Positions 41,617 to 48,707 of a stretch of DNA of 48,707 nt are shown here, one piece after another (the first letter of the stretch is position 1; every line of letters starts with the position of its first letter). The notes beneath the pieces are model-generated. The model searched no databases. It saw only the letters and a list, made by a program, of their open reading frames with translations, and had not been told where the DNA came from. Origin of the DNA: Reyranella sp. (lineage in GTDB: Bacteria; Pseudomonadota; Alphaproteobacteria; Reyranellales; Reyranellaceae); the NCBI GenBank assembly GCA_021732285.1, contig JAKFVH010000221.1, positions 1 to 48,707 of the forward strand, written 5' to 3'. Made by a program: the position numbers and the translations under genes.

Positions 41617-42517
41617 GGTCGATCGTGCCTGCAAGCATCGGCACACAGCGGCCGCCGATGTAGGTGTCAACGACGCGGCCTGACTTTTTCTCGGCTGTGC
41701 CTTCCAGGATGCTCGGCCGGCCCATGTCGAAGCCCTGGCCGATGGTCCGCGAGAAGGTGAGGTCCGCTTCGGGCCGGAAATGCGCTAAAAGGCCGATCAG
41801 CACGATGTTGGCGCTGCCGGTCGCGGGATCCTCGGGCACACCGTACAGGGGCGCGAACATGCGCGACTGGATCTCCACGCCGTGCTCCTTGGCATGGCAG
41901 TAGAGATGGACGCCGACTGCGCGCGCCATCGGTACGTGCCTGGCCAGCACATCGGTGCGCACGACCGCCTTGGCGAGGATGGCCCGTGACTTCACCTCGG
42001 CGAAGACGAAGTTGTTGCCGCACGAGGCGATGACCGGTCGGTGCATGGGGGTCTCGATGTCGCCGGCGTCGAGGCCACAAATCTCGGCCACCGTCTCGGG
42101 TGCGAGCTCGTCGCCCAGCGCGAGCTTCTGCGGCGCCGCCAGCCGCGCGGCAACGACGGTGCCCTGTTCGCGCGTGAGGTCGAGCGGCACGAGCCCGGCC
42201 TTCTCCTCGAACACCAGCCGATCGCCGGCGATCTTGCGGCCATGGCAAACACCCGCGCGCGCCAGCACGAAGGCGGTGCCGACATTGGGATGGCCGGCGA
42301 ACGGCATCTCGGCCTTGGGCGTGAAGATGCGGACTTCGGCCGTGTGGGCCGGGTCCTTGGGCGGCAGCACGAACGTCGTCTCGGCGAGGTTGAACTCGGC
42401 CGCGATCGATTGCATCTGCTCGGTCGAGAGGCCGCGCGCGTCGCTCAGGACGGCCAAAGGATTGCCGCCGAATTTGCGGTCGGTGAACACGTCGACGGTG
42501 GTGAATTCGAGCTTCAT
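41609..42517 (-). CDS. PhzF family isomerase/epimerase-like protein
   Basis: 302 residues with the diaminopimelate-epimerase-like fold of PhzF. The N-terminus [19 protein letters not shown], the active-site Glu in [10 protein letters not shown] (about residue 45), and [19 protein letters not shown] are diagnostic. Downstream, [17 protein letters not shown] gives the second conserved DPxTGSA loop. PhzF proteins isomerise phenazine precursors or related acids; most genomic copies have unknown substrates, and there are no phenazine genes here. The ATG is followed by an intact frame of typical length. Confidence 0.91.
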   Translation of the reverse strand: MKLEFTTVDVFTDRKFGGNPLAVLSDARGLSTEQMQSIAAEFNLAETTFVLPPKDPAHTAEVRIFTPKAEMPFAGHPNVGTAFVLARAGVCHGRKIAGDRLVFEEKAGLVPLDLTREQGTVVAARLAAPQKLALGDELAPETVAEICGLDAGDIETPMHRPVIASCGNNFVFAEVKSRAILAKAVVRTDVLARHVPMARAVGVHLYCHAKEHGVEIQSRMFAPLYGVPEDPATGSANIVLIGLLAHFRPEADLTFSRTIGQGFDMGRPSILEGTAEKKSGRVVDTYIGGRCVPMLAGTIDLT

Positions 42518-42694
42518 GGCGCAGACCCTAACGGCTTGCCGTCGCCCATCGGAACGAGATTATCTCACGGCCAGGAGCAATATCCTTCAGACACACCGGT
42601 GCAGCGGATTGAGAGCACGTTGCATGGGTGCTATCGTTTAAAGCACTGCTGCACGCGTCCGAGCGTATTGCGTATCGCTGCCGGGACGGAAGCC

Positions 42695-43672
42695 ATGAAA
42701 TCTCCCCGCCGGGACCTTCTGCGTCTGGCATCGGGCGCTACGGCGCTTTTGACGATGTCGCGCGTCGCCTGGCCTCAGGCCTATCCGGTTCGACCGGTGC
42801 GCTGGGTTGTGGGTTTTGCCCCGGCCGGAGGCAACGACATCGTCGCGCGTTTGATGGGCAACTGGCTTTCGGAGCGGACCGGCCAGCAATTCATCGTCGA
42901 GAACCGGCCGGGTGCGGCGACCAGTATCGCGACCGAGATCGTCGTCAACGCGCCCGCCGATGGCTACACGCTCCTTTTCATCGGTGTATCGCAGACCATC
43001 AATGCGACCCTCTACGACAATCTCAGCTACAATTTCATGCGCGACATCGCGCCGGCCGCGGGAATCATGAGCATACCTCTCTACCTGGTGACCAAGCTGT
43101 CGGTCCCGGCGAGGACGCTCCCCGAATTCATCGCTTACACCAAAGCCAACCCGGGCAAGGTGAACATGGGGTCGGCCGGGATCGGCAGCGCCGGCCATCT
43201 CGCCGGCGAGCTGTTCAACATGATGGCCGGCGTCAACCTCGTTCACGTGCCCTATCGCGGCAACGGACCTGCCCTTGCCGGATTGCTGGGCGGCGAAGTG
43301 GAGGTTCTGTTCCCCACGCCTCCCTCGTCGATCGAATACATCAGGACCGGCAAGCTGCGCGGACTGGCAACGACCGGCGCGACACGCTCGGAGGCGCTGC
43401 CGGACCTTCCGACCGTCGGTGAGTCCGTCCCGGGTTACGAGACGAGCGCGTGGTACGGCGTGGGCGTGCCCAAAGGCACGCCCGTCGACATCATCGACAA
43501 GATCGGCAAGGAAATAAACGCGGGCCTTGCCGATCCCAAGATGAAGGCGCGCTTCGCCGATCTCGGGGGCGCGCCCATGCCGATGACGCCAGCCGAGCTC
43601 GTCAAGCTCATTGCCGACGAAACCGCGAAATGGGCCGAGGTGATCCGCAAGGCCAACCTCAAGCCTGCGTGA
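42695..43672 (+). CDS. Tripartite tricarboxylate transporter substrate-binding protein (Bug/TctC family)
   Basis: 325 residues with a Tat-like N-terminus (SPRRDLLRLASGATALL) and the Bug-family signatures: YPVRPVRWVVGFAPAGGNDIVARLM, the ligand-binding GAATSIATEIVVNAPADGYTLL and VPYRGNGPALAGLLGGEVEVLF. GACGGAAGCC precedes the ATG at 42695. No TctA/TctB membrane components are nearby, which is common because Bug genes are often orphans. The ligand is probably a carboxylate or a nicotinate-like acid but cannot be read off. Confidence 0.9.
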   Translation: MKSPRRDLLRLASGATALLTMSRVAWPQAYPVRPVRWVVGFAPAGGNDIVARLMGNWLSERTGQQFIVENRPGAATSIATEIVVNAPADGYTLLFIGVSQTINATLYDNLSYNFMRDIAPAAGIMSIPLYLVTKLSVPARTLPEFIAYTKANPGKVNMGSAGIGSAGHLAGELFNMMAGVNLVHVPYRGNGPALAGLLGGEVEVLFPTPPSSIEYIRTGKLRGLATTGATRSEALPDLPTVGESVPGYETSAWYGVGVPKGTPVDIIDKIGKEINAGLADPKMKARFADLGGAPMPMTPAELVKLIADETAKWAEVIRKANLKPA

Positions 43673-43689
43673 TCCTGCGGCTCCAATCC

Positions 43690-44574
43690 TCAAACCCGTT
43701 CGACCCGGGGCTGCCCGAATAATCCGTAGGGCCGCGTCATGAGCATCGCCAGCAGCACGAGGTAGGGAGCGATGCTCCCGAAGCCAGGTCCGAGCGGCTC
43801 GTCGAGATATCCGGCCCCCAGGCTCTCCAGCACGCCCACCGCGATCGCCGCGACGATGGTGCCCGCGATGCTGTCGAGACCGCCGAGGATGACGATGGGA
43901 AAGACTTTTAGCCCGATCAGGGCGACGCCAAAGCCGCCGCCGACGACCATGGTCCACAATACGCCGGCGACGACGGCGACCATCCCGGCCAGGCTCCAGA
44001 CGATCAGCAGCTGGCGGTCGACGTCGATGCCCGAGGCCATTGCGGCCTGGGGATCGTCCGCGATCGCGCGCAAGGCGATGCCGGTGCGGCTGAAACGCCA
44101 GAATCCGCCGATCAGCGCCACGCACAGCCCCGCGACGCAGGCGGCGACGAGCTTGCCGGCGGGGATCGCGACATCACCGATCACCACGGGTTCGCTCAGG
44201 AGGGAGGGCGGAAACAAGGAGGGGACGCCGGCGAACACCAGGAGGCCGCTGCCGCGCATCACCATGCCGAGACCCAATGTCACCATGATGGCCGATAGCG
44301 CCGGCCGCCCCACCAGCCGGCGCACCACCAGACGATAGAAGCCGGCCGCCAGGGCGATCATGCCGATCGCCGCGAAGATCAGCGCCCCGATCGTCCCCAG
44401 ATGGAGAAAATGCAAGCCCGTGCCGGCCAGCACCGCGCCGAAGACGACCCATTCGCCAAGGGCGAAGTTCATCATGGCCGATGCCTTGTAGACGAGGACG
44501 AAGGCGAGCGCGACGAGCGCATAGATGGCGCCGGCCAGCACACCGTCGATCACCAGGGAGAGAAAATACTGCAT
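43690..44574 (-). CDS. Branched-chain amino acid ABC transporter permease (LivH-type), orphan
   Basis: 294-residue permease with about eight spans. Recognisable: [32 protein letters not shown] at the start, split as IYALVAL and the conserved NFALGE; the coupling loop [22 protein letters not shown]; and the later [23 protein letters not shown]. The ATG at 44574 gives the family length. No LivM, LivG, LivF or LivK gene is adjacent in this window, so it may depend on subunits encoded elsewhere. It converges with the TctC-type gene (17 bases) and is divergent from the acyl-CoA synthetase gene. Confidence 0.9.
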   Translation of the reverse strand: MQYFLSLVIDGVLAGAIYALVALAFVLVYKASAMMNFALGEWVVFGAVLAGTGLHFLHLGTIGALIFAAIGMIALAAGFYRLVVRRLVGRPALSAIMVTLGLGMVMRGSGLLVFAGVPSLFPPSLLSEPVVIGDVAIPAGKLVAACVAGLCVALIGGFWRFSRTGIALRAIADDPQAAMASGIDVDRQLLIVWSLAGMVAVVAGVLWTMVVGGGFGVALIGLKVFPIVILGGLDSIAGTIVAAIAVGVLESLGAGYLDEPLGPGFGSIAPYLVLLAMLMTRPYGLFGQPRVERV

Positions 44575-44706
44575 CGCACGGAGGACGCCCCGATCTTGCG
44601 CGGCAACCGGCGCACTCGGCAACGCCAGATAGCGAAACCCGGCGATTTGCCGCCGGCGCACCGGGTGAGATTGAGGGCGGCCGGATGGCTCGCTAAGGTC
44701 CGGCCC

Positions 44707-46362
44707 ATGACCCAGATCTCCTACGACCACGGCGTCTCGACCAAGAAGCTTTTAGGCGAGACCATCGGCGCCTTCTTCGACCGCACCGTCGAGACCCATC
44801 GCGACCGCGAGGCGCTGGTGGTGCGCCATCAGAACGTGCGCTGGACGTGGGGCGAGCTGGGGCGGCGGGTCGACGATCTCGCGGCCGGGCTCTTGTCGCT
44901 GGGGCTGGAGCGCGGCGATCGCATCGGCATCTGGTCGCCCAACCGCTACGAATGGACCCTGGCGCAGTTCGCCACCGCCAAGGCCGGGCTGGTGCTGGTC
45001 AACGTCAACCCGGCCTACCGGCGCGCCGAGCTCGAGTACGCCATGAACAAGGTCGAGTGCAAGGCGCTGATCCTGGCGCCGGCACTGAAGACGTCGAACT
45101 ATCTGGAGATCGCGTCGGACCTGGTGAAGGCGGGCAAGCTGCCGTATCTCAAGCATGTCGTGCGGCTGGGGCCCGAGAAGACGCCGGGCATGCTGAACTT
45201 CGACGATGTCGCGGGCGCCGGCGGCAATGCCGAGAAGATGAAGCTCGCCGAGCTCGGCTCGAAGCTGCAGTTCGACGACGCCATCAACATCCAGTTCACC
45301 TCGGGCACGACGGGGCACCCGAAGGGCGCCACGCTCAGCCATCACAACATCCTGAACAACGGCTACTTCGTGGGCGAGGGGCTGAAACTCACTCCGGCCG
45401 ATCGGCTGTGCATCCCTGTGCCGCTCTATCACTGCTTCGGCATGGTGATGGGCAATCTCGGCTGCCTGACGCACGGCTCGACCATGGTTTATCCCGCCGA
45501 GGCGTTCGATCCGCTGGCGACCCTGCAGGCGGTGTCCGAGGAGCGCTGCACAGCGCTCTATGGCGTGCCCACCATGTTCATCGCCCAGCTCGACCATGCG
45601 GAGTTCGCGAAGTTCGACCTCAAGAGCCTGCGCACCGGCATCATGGCGGGCTCGCCGTGCCCCATCGAGGTGATGAAGAAGGTGCAGAGCCAGATGAACA
45701 TGAGCGAGGTCACCATCGCCTACGGCATGACCGAGACCTCGCCCGTGTCGACGCAATGCGCCACCGACGATCCGGTCGAACGGCGCGTCTCGACCGTGGG
45801 CCAGGTGCTGCCGCACATCGAGATCAAGATCGTCGATGCCGAGGGCAAGGCGGTGCCGCGCGGCGAGACCGGCGAGTTCTGCACCCGCGGCTACTCGGTG
45901 ATGAAGGGCTACTGGAACGACGCCGAGAAGACCGCCGAGGCGATCGACGAGGCGGGCTGGATGCACACCGGCGACCTCGCCACGATGGACGAGCAGGGCT
46001 ACGTCAACATCGTCGGCCGGCTGAAGGACATGGTGATCAGGGGCGGCGAGAACGTCTATCCCCGCGAGATCGAGGAATTCCTGTACCGGCACCCGAAGAT
46101 TCAGGACGTCCAGGTGATCGGCGTGCCCGACCCGCGCTACGGCGAGGAGATCTGCGCCTGGATCAAGCTGCACGACGGCAAGACGGCGACGCCCGAGGAA
46201 ATCCGAGAGTTCTGCAAGGGCGAGATCGCCCACTACAAGATCCCACGCTACATCGAGTTCGTGGCGGAGTTCCCGATGACGATCACGGGCAAGATCCAGA
46301 AGTTCGTCATGCGCGAGGAGACGATCAAGAAGCTGGGGTTGAAGAGCGAGAAGACGGCTTGA
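44707..46362 (+). CDS. AMP-binding acyl-CoA synthetase (FadD-like)
   Basis: 551-residue adenylate-forming enzyme. Core motifs in order: the P-loop [15 protein letters not shown] (about residue 200), [10 protein letters not shown] (A5), [33 protein letters not shown] (A7/A8 hinge, residues about 420-450), and the catalytic Lys near the end in [11 protein letters not shown]. It activates a carboxylate with ATP and transfers it to CoA; overall similarity is to the medium/long-chain FadD group ([20 protein letters not shown]). The ATG at 44707 lacks an obvious ribosome site. It is the last gene with the window's usual high-GC composition. Confidence 0.93.
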   Translation: MTQISYDHGVSTKKLLGETIGAFFDRTVETHRDREALVVRHQNVRWTWGELGRRVDDLAAGLLSLGLERGDRIGIWSPNRYEWTLAQFATAKAGLVLVNVNPAYRRAELEYAMNKVECKALILAPALKTSNYLEIASDLVKAGKLPYLKHVVRLGPEKTPGMLNFDDVAGAGGNAEKMKLAELGSKLQFDDAINIQFTSGTTGHPKGATLSHHNILNNGYFVGEGLKLTPADRLCIPVPLYHCFGMVMGNLGCLTHGSTMVYPAEAFDPLATLQAVSEERCTALYGVPTMFIAQLDHAEFAKFDLKSLRTGIMAGSPCPIEVMKKVQSQMNMSEVTIAYGMTETSPVSTQCATDDPVERRVSTVGQVLPHIEIKIVDAEGKAVPRGETGEFCTRGYSVMKGYWNDAEKTAEAIDEAGWMHTGDLATMDEQGYVNIVGRLKDMVIRGGENVYPREIEEFLYRHPKIQDVQVIGVPDPRYGEEICAWIKLHDGKTATPEEIREFCKGEIAHYKIPRYIEFVAEFPMTITGKIQKFVMREETIKKLGLKSEKTA

Positions 46363-46398
46363 GATGATGCCGAACGGGCGATCCCGAGACCCTTGGCC

Positions 46399-47061
46399 AT
46401 GACGGATGGCTCGCCATCACCGTGGTGGTCGGTCCCGCAGGCGCTCGTCTGGATCGTGACGCGCCGCGAGTCACACGTACTGCGAGCCGCTAGCCTCCGA
46501 ACGACCGCCAGCCTTCGTCGACTGACCGGTATCAGGTCGCTATCGGGATCGGAAGAGCCGCCTGTGACACTTGCGGCAGCGCCAGATGAACTGGCTCAAG
46601 CTTGGCGAACTCGGCGCATTGCCCTTTATGGCCGCGAGTGGGGCAAAGGGCCATCACGGTCGATCCGTGGTCATCGTCGTCTTTGCCTTCGTGACCATCG
46701 CGGTGACGTATGTCTCGGTGATAGAAGCCTCTACTTTGACACACGCCGGTTCTGGTCAAGCCTGTCGGTGCGAGCCGATGAATGCAGGAGCTGCTGGCCC
46801 TCGCCTGTCAATCAGACATCTCCGACTTCACGGCGATTGGCAGGCGCCCGCCTTCCTTCGGATCACGAAGTGCTCGCGTTGATTGAAGAGAAGCGGAAAG
46901 CGTTCAGGGCGGAACACAAGAAGGCAGGCCGCGACGTACTGCTGAGGGCGGCTATGAATCACTTCGGCCTGTCCCAAAAGGTGGTTCTCGCCATCTGGAA
47001 CAGCGCGTCCCGCGATCGCAAAGGTGGTCGACCGAAGAAAACAAAAACCGAGAACTTATAG
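46399..47061 (+). CDS. Hypothetical protein, possible accessory-region gene
   Basis: 220 residues that I do not firmly recognise. The N-terminus PWWSVPQALVWIVTRRESHVLRAA resembles hypothetical proteins frequent in Bradyrhizobium-like genomes that begin with a WW/WSxPQAL motif. The C-terminal 60 residues (LIEEKRKAFRAEHKKAGRDVLL, then AAMNHFGLSQKVVLAIWNSASR) look helical with a helix-turn-helix flavour and a basic tail (RKGGRPKKTK). The middle is low in recognisable structure, so a frameshift or pseudogene is possible. Composition is lower in GC than upstream genes, by eye. The 209 bases that follow (47062-47270) hold nothing I can identify. Confidence 0.45.
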   Translation: MTDGSPSPWWSVPQALVWIVTRRESHVLRAASLRTTASLRRLTGIRSLSGSEEPPVTLAAAPDELAQAWRTRRIALYGREWGKGPSRSIRGHRRLCLRDHRGDVCLGDRSLYFDTRRFWSSLSVRADECRSCWPSPVNQTSPTSRRLAGARLPSDHEVLALIEEKRKAFRAEHKKAGRDVLLRAAMNHFGLSQKVVLAIWNSASRDRKGGRPKKTKTENL

Positions 47062-47270
47062 GCCCATCGCCAGACGACAGAAGCAGAATAAGCCTCCAAA
47101 CGTGGCACCTCGAAACGTGGCAACTCCATGTTTCGCGATCAGGTTTCGATCGTGGATCCTGCTCAGACCGCAGGCTTCACGGGCGGCAGGTGGAGAAGCA
47201 ATAAGCGCTTGCCGTTGAACGGGTCCGTTGTCTGCGCAGCCCACCTGTGTGGCCAACCGGAGTTGCCCCT

Positions 47271-47699
47271 GTGTTCAATCTCTTTTGGCGCCCCTATGTG
47301 CCCGGGTTTCGCGTCAGACCGCAAGAAGATGTACCGGGCTTCAACATCGACGAGAACGGGCTACCACGGCGCTCAAGTGCTTGGTCCGATGGAATGCTCC
47401 TGGACGCGGTGACGCAACGGTATCCCGACGTGTCGCAGACCGAGATGCCGTACAGCATGAGCGTCCCCACGCCAGGACCAGAGGGGATGGTCCAATCGGC
47501 TCCGTCGATTGGCTTGGCAGGGTTTCGCGCCAGTCCGCAGGACGACGTCCCTGGCTTCAACGTTGAACCGGCGGATGACGTACCTGGTTTCGATCTCGAT
47601 GACGATGTCGAAGAGCAAGAAACAATTTGGTCTTCGCAAACGTCGCCGCCGGATGCAGAAGAGCCGGTCCAGCCAATCCCGCCGCGGTTTCCCGAATGA
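47271..47699 (+). CDS. Hypothetical protein with DDVPGF-type short repeats
   Basis: 142 residues with a GTG start 8 bases after CGGAG. The sequence contains a degenerate short repeat: VPGFRVRPQ-EDVPGFNID near the start and AGFRASPQ-DDVPGFNVEPA-DDVPGFDLDDD near residues 90-125, that is, at least five copies of (D/E)DVPGF- or (V/A)GFR-like units. It is acidic and probably disordered. No domain is recognised. The DNA around it is less GC-rich than the rest of the window. Confidence 0.5.
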   Translation: MFNLFWRPYVPGFRVRPQEDVPGFNIDENGLPRRSSAWSDGMLLDAVTQRYPDVSQTEMPYSMSVPTPGPEGMVQSAPSIGLAGFRASPQDDVPGFNVEPADDVPGFDLDDDVEEQETIWSSQTSPPDAEEPVQPIPPRFPE

Positions 47700-47720
47700 G
47701 TCTACAATTTCATAGCCCGG

Positions 47721-48617
47721 TTGCCTCAGTTGTTGACCACATTCGATCCGATCACCGCGCGGCGCGGCGCGATCAATTCACTGCCAGGCATGCCTTCAGC
47801 CAAGCCACCCGATGCCGCACAGCCGGCTTCGTCGAGCGTGCCTCAACCGCCGGCAGGCCCAGATATCGGCTCCCGTACCGTCGCCACGCGAGCCACCACT
47901 TCCCAACCGGCATCACCGGAGGCGATGTCGAGCGTTTGGCGCCGACCACAGACGGGTGGCTGGCCGTACACCCAGGCGCCCAGGCTCGACAATCCATGGA
48001 GTCCCGAGATCACACGGCAGCCAAAGGGCCTTCCCCCGATGATCGCGGCCAAGCCTGTCGAAGGCTCCAACTTCATCCTTGCGAGTGACCGTGCTGCCGG
48101 CGAACAGGCGTCGCGACCGACGTTGCTGGAATATCAGCAGCGGCAACTGTTGGCGCCAGTTGGGACTGCAATAGCGGAGGTTAATCAGCCTCCTAAGTCA
48201 GGCATGCGCCCGGCGCCCCTCGAAAATGAACCCGAACGGATGCCTTCGCCTTTCATGGGCGCCAACCGGCCGCCGTTGGCGGTTGAGGGCGGTGCAGAGG
48301 ATCCACCCCTGATCGCACAAGCCAATGCGCAAGTCGATAAGCCTCAAGTCGCGTCACGAGTGGACTTGTTTCGCCGTGACGCAGCTGGTCTGCCGATCGG
48401 CACAATTCTTTCGAGCATCCGCTCTCCTGACTATATTGGCGGCGATGCGATCAATTCAATCGCGCCTAATCTGCGCCTCAGTCGGGATCGGTCTAGTGTA
48501 GGCGCAATCGCTCCGAACGATCTGAATGTTCATCTCGTCGGAGATGGAAACAGTCTGGAAGACGTGCCTCGCGACCAGCGGGATCGTGTCCCGAGCCGTG
48601 GTGTAGCTGACGGTTAG
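47721..48617 (+). CDS. Hypothetical Pro/Ala/Ser-rich protein
   Basis: Open frame of 298 codons from a TTG (the next in-frame ATG is at 47790). It is rich in Pro, Ala, Ser and Gln with no recognisable domain, signal peptide or membrane span. Candidate structured parts are TLLEYQQRQLLAPVGTAI (about 130-150) and VDLFRRDAAGLPIGTILSS. It follows the DDVPGF-repeat gene by 21 bases in the same direction, and both may belong to one accessory unit. The start is uncertain and the frame could be part of a longer damaged gene: another frame right after the stop (48607 onward) also looks coding. Confidence 0.4.
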   Translation: MPQLLTTFDPITARRGAINSLPGMPSAKPPDAAQPASSSVPQPPAGPDIGSRTVATRATTSQPASPEAMSSVWRRPQTGGWPYTQAPRLDNPWSPEITRQPKGLPPMIAAKPVEGSNFILASDRAAGEQASRPTLLEYQQRQLLAPVGTAIAEVNQPPKSGMRPAPLENEPERMPSPFMGANRPPLAVEGGAEDPPLIAQANAQVDKPQVASRVDLFRRDAAGLPIGTILSSIRSPDYIGGDAINSIAPNLRLSRDRSSVGAIAPNDLNVHLVGDGNSLEDVPRDQRDRVPSRGVADG

Positions 48618-48707
48618 TCAGTACGACGATTCCGGGTCAGGTCCGGCTCGATCAGGCGGCCACGGCGGGCAACCCGATGATTGGATCATCGCTGACGGGG
48701 GCGATGC

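Noticed and set aside
46571-46882. 103-codon ORF with a hydrophobic stretch inside the 46399 gene
   Set aside because: It overlaps the longer frame, which has the more plausible C-terminal domain. No ribosome site supports it.
48618-48707. Partial coding frame at the right edge
   Set aside because: The composition looks coding (PDDWII, GGHGG) but there is no start codon and too little sequence to call a gene.

Overview
The window reads as chromosomal DNA of a metabolically versatile, high-GC alphaproteobacterium. The grounds are dense GC-rich coding, many ABC importers with Tat-type or Sec-type binding proteins, a Bug/TctC-type binding protein, an Lrp-family regulator, a cobalt-type nitrile hydratase-like enzyme and GTCATCC-type dispersed repeats. 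A Reyranella- or Bradyrhizobium-like member of the Hyphomicrobiales/Rhodospirillales would fit, but no rRNA or marker gene is present, so this is inference. I recognised no tRNA, rRNA or CRISPR array.

Layout. 1-168: the 3' end of a group II intron (domains V and VI) abutting a palindromic repeat. 191-3388 (minus): binding protein and two permeases of a sugar-type ABC importer with a possible sigma-54 promoter. 3515-5812 (plus): aldose epimerase, SDR dehydrogenase and a membrane protein. 5824-11064 (minus): a 1360-residue glycine-rich autotransporter behind an AraC-type regulator. 11243-12995: a DUF3592-like membrane protein, a 149-bp inverted-repeat element and a broken adenylate cyclase gene. 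13072-21090: a divergent locus in which two back-to-back sigma-54 type promoters face an alpha/beta hydrolase plus cysteine hydrolase operon on one side and a BMP-type ABC importer plus cysteine hydrolase plus amidase operon on the other, probably a nitrogen-scavenging system for a urea-like or ureide-like amide. 21175-22905: Hsp20 and a DUF4010 membrane protein.

22985-29951 (plus): a UgpAEB-like importer without ATPase, a GpdQ-like phosphodiesterase, a GrdB/PrdB-like gene interrupted in frame by TGA in a UxxC context and followed by a well-formed bacterial SECIS hairpin (a probable selenoprotein), a RidA protein and an acetamidase/formamidase-like protein. 30107-35517: RTX-repeat protein, metallo-beta-lactamase-fold hydrolase, enoyl-CoA hydratase, small exported protein, MFS transporter and mtnA. 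35687-37028: three overlapping genes encoding a cobalt nitrile hydratase-like enzyme with a split beta subunit, laid out like thiocyanate hydrolase. 37030-40536: a transketolase-like 2-oxoacid dehydrogenase E1 divergent from an Lrp regulator, then a frameshifted LysE gene. 40606-46362: membrane protein, PhzF-like protein, TctC-type binding protein, orphan LivH-type permease and an acyl-CoA synthetase. 46363 to the end looks lower in GC and holds only unrecognised, poorly structured ORFs, probably an accessory region.

The strongest leads are the probable selenoprotein at 27217-28089, the back-to-back sigma-54 promoters at 14589-14620, and the three-subunit thiocyanate-hydrolase-like operon. 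Five structured intergenic repeats of two families recur, three of them inside transporter operons.
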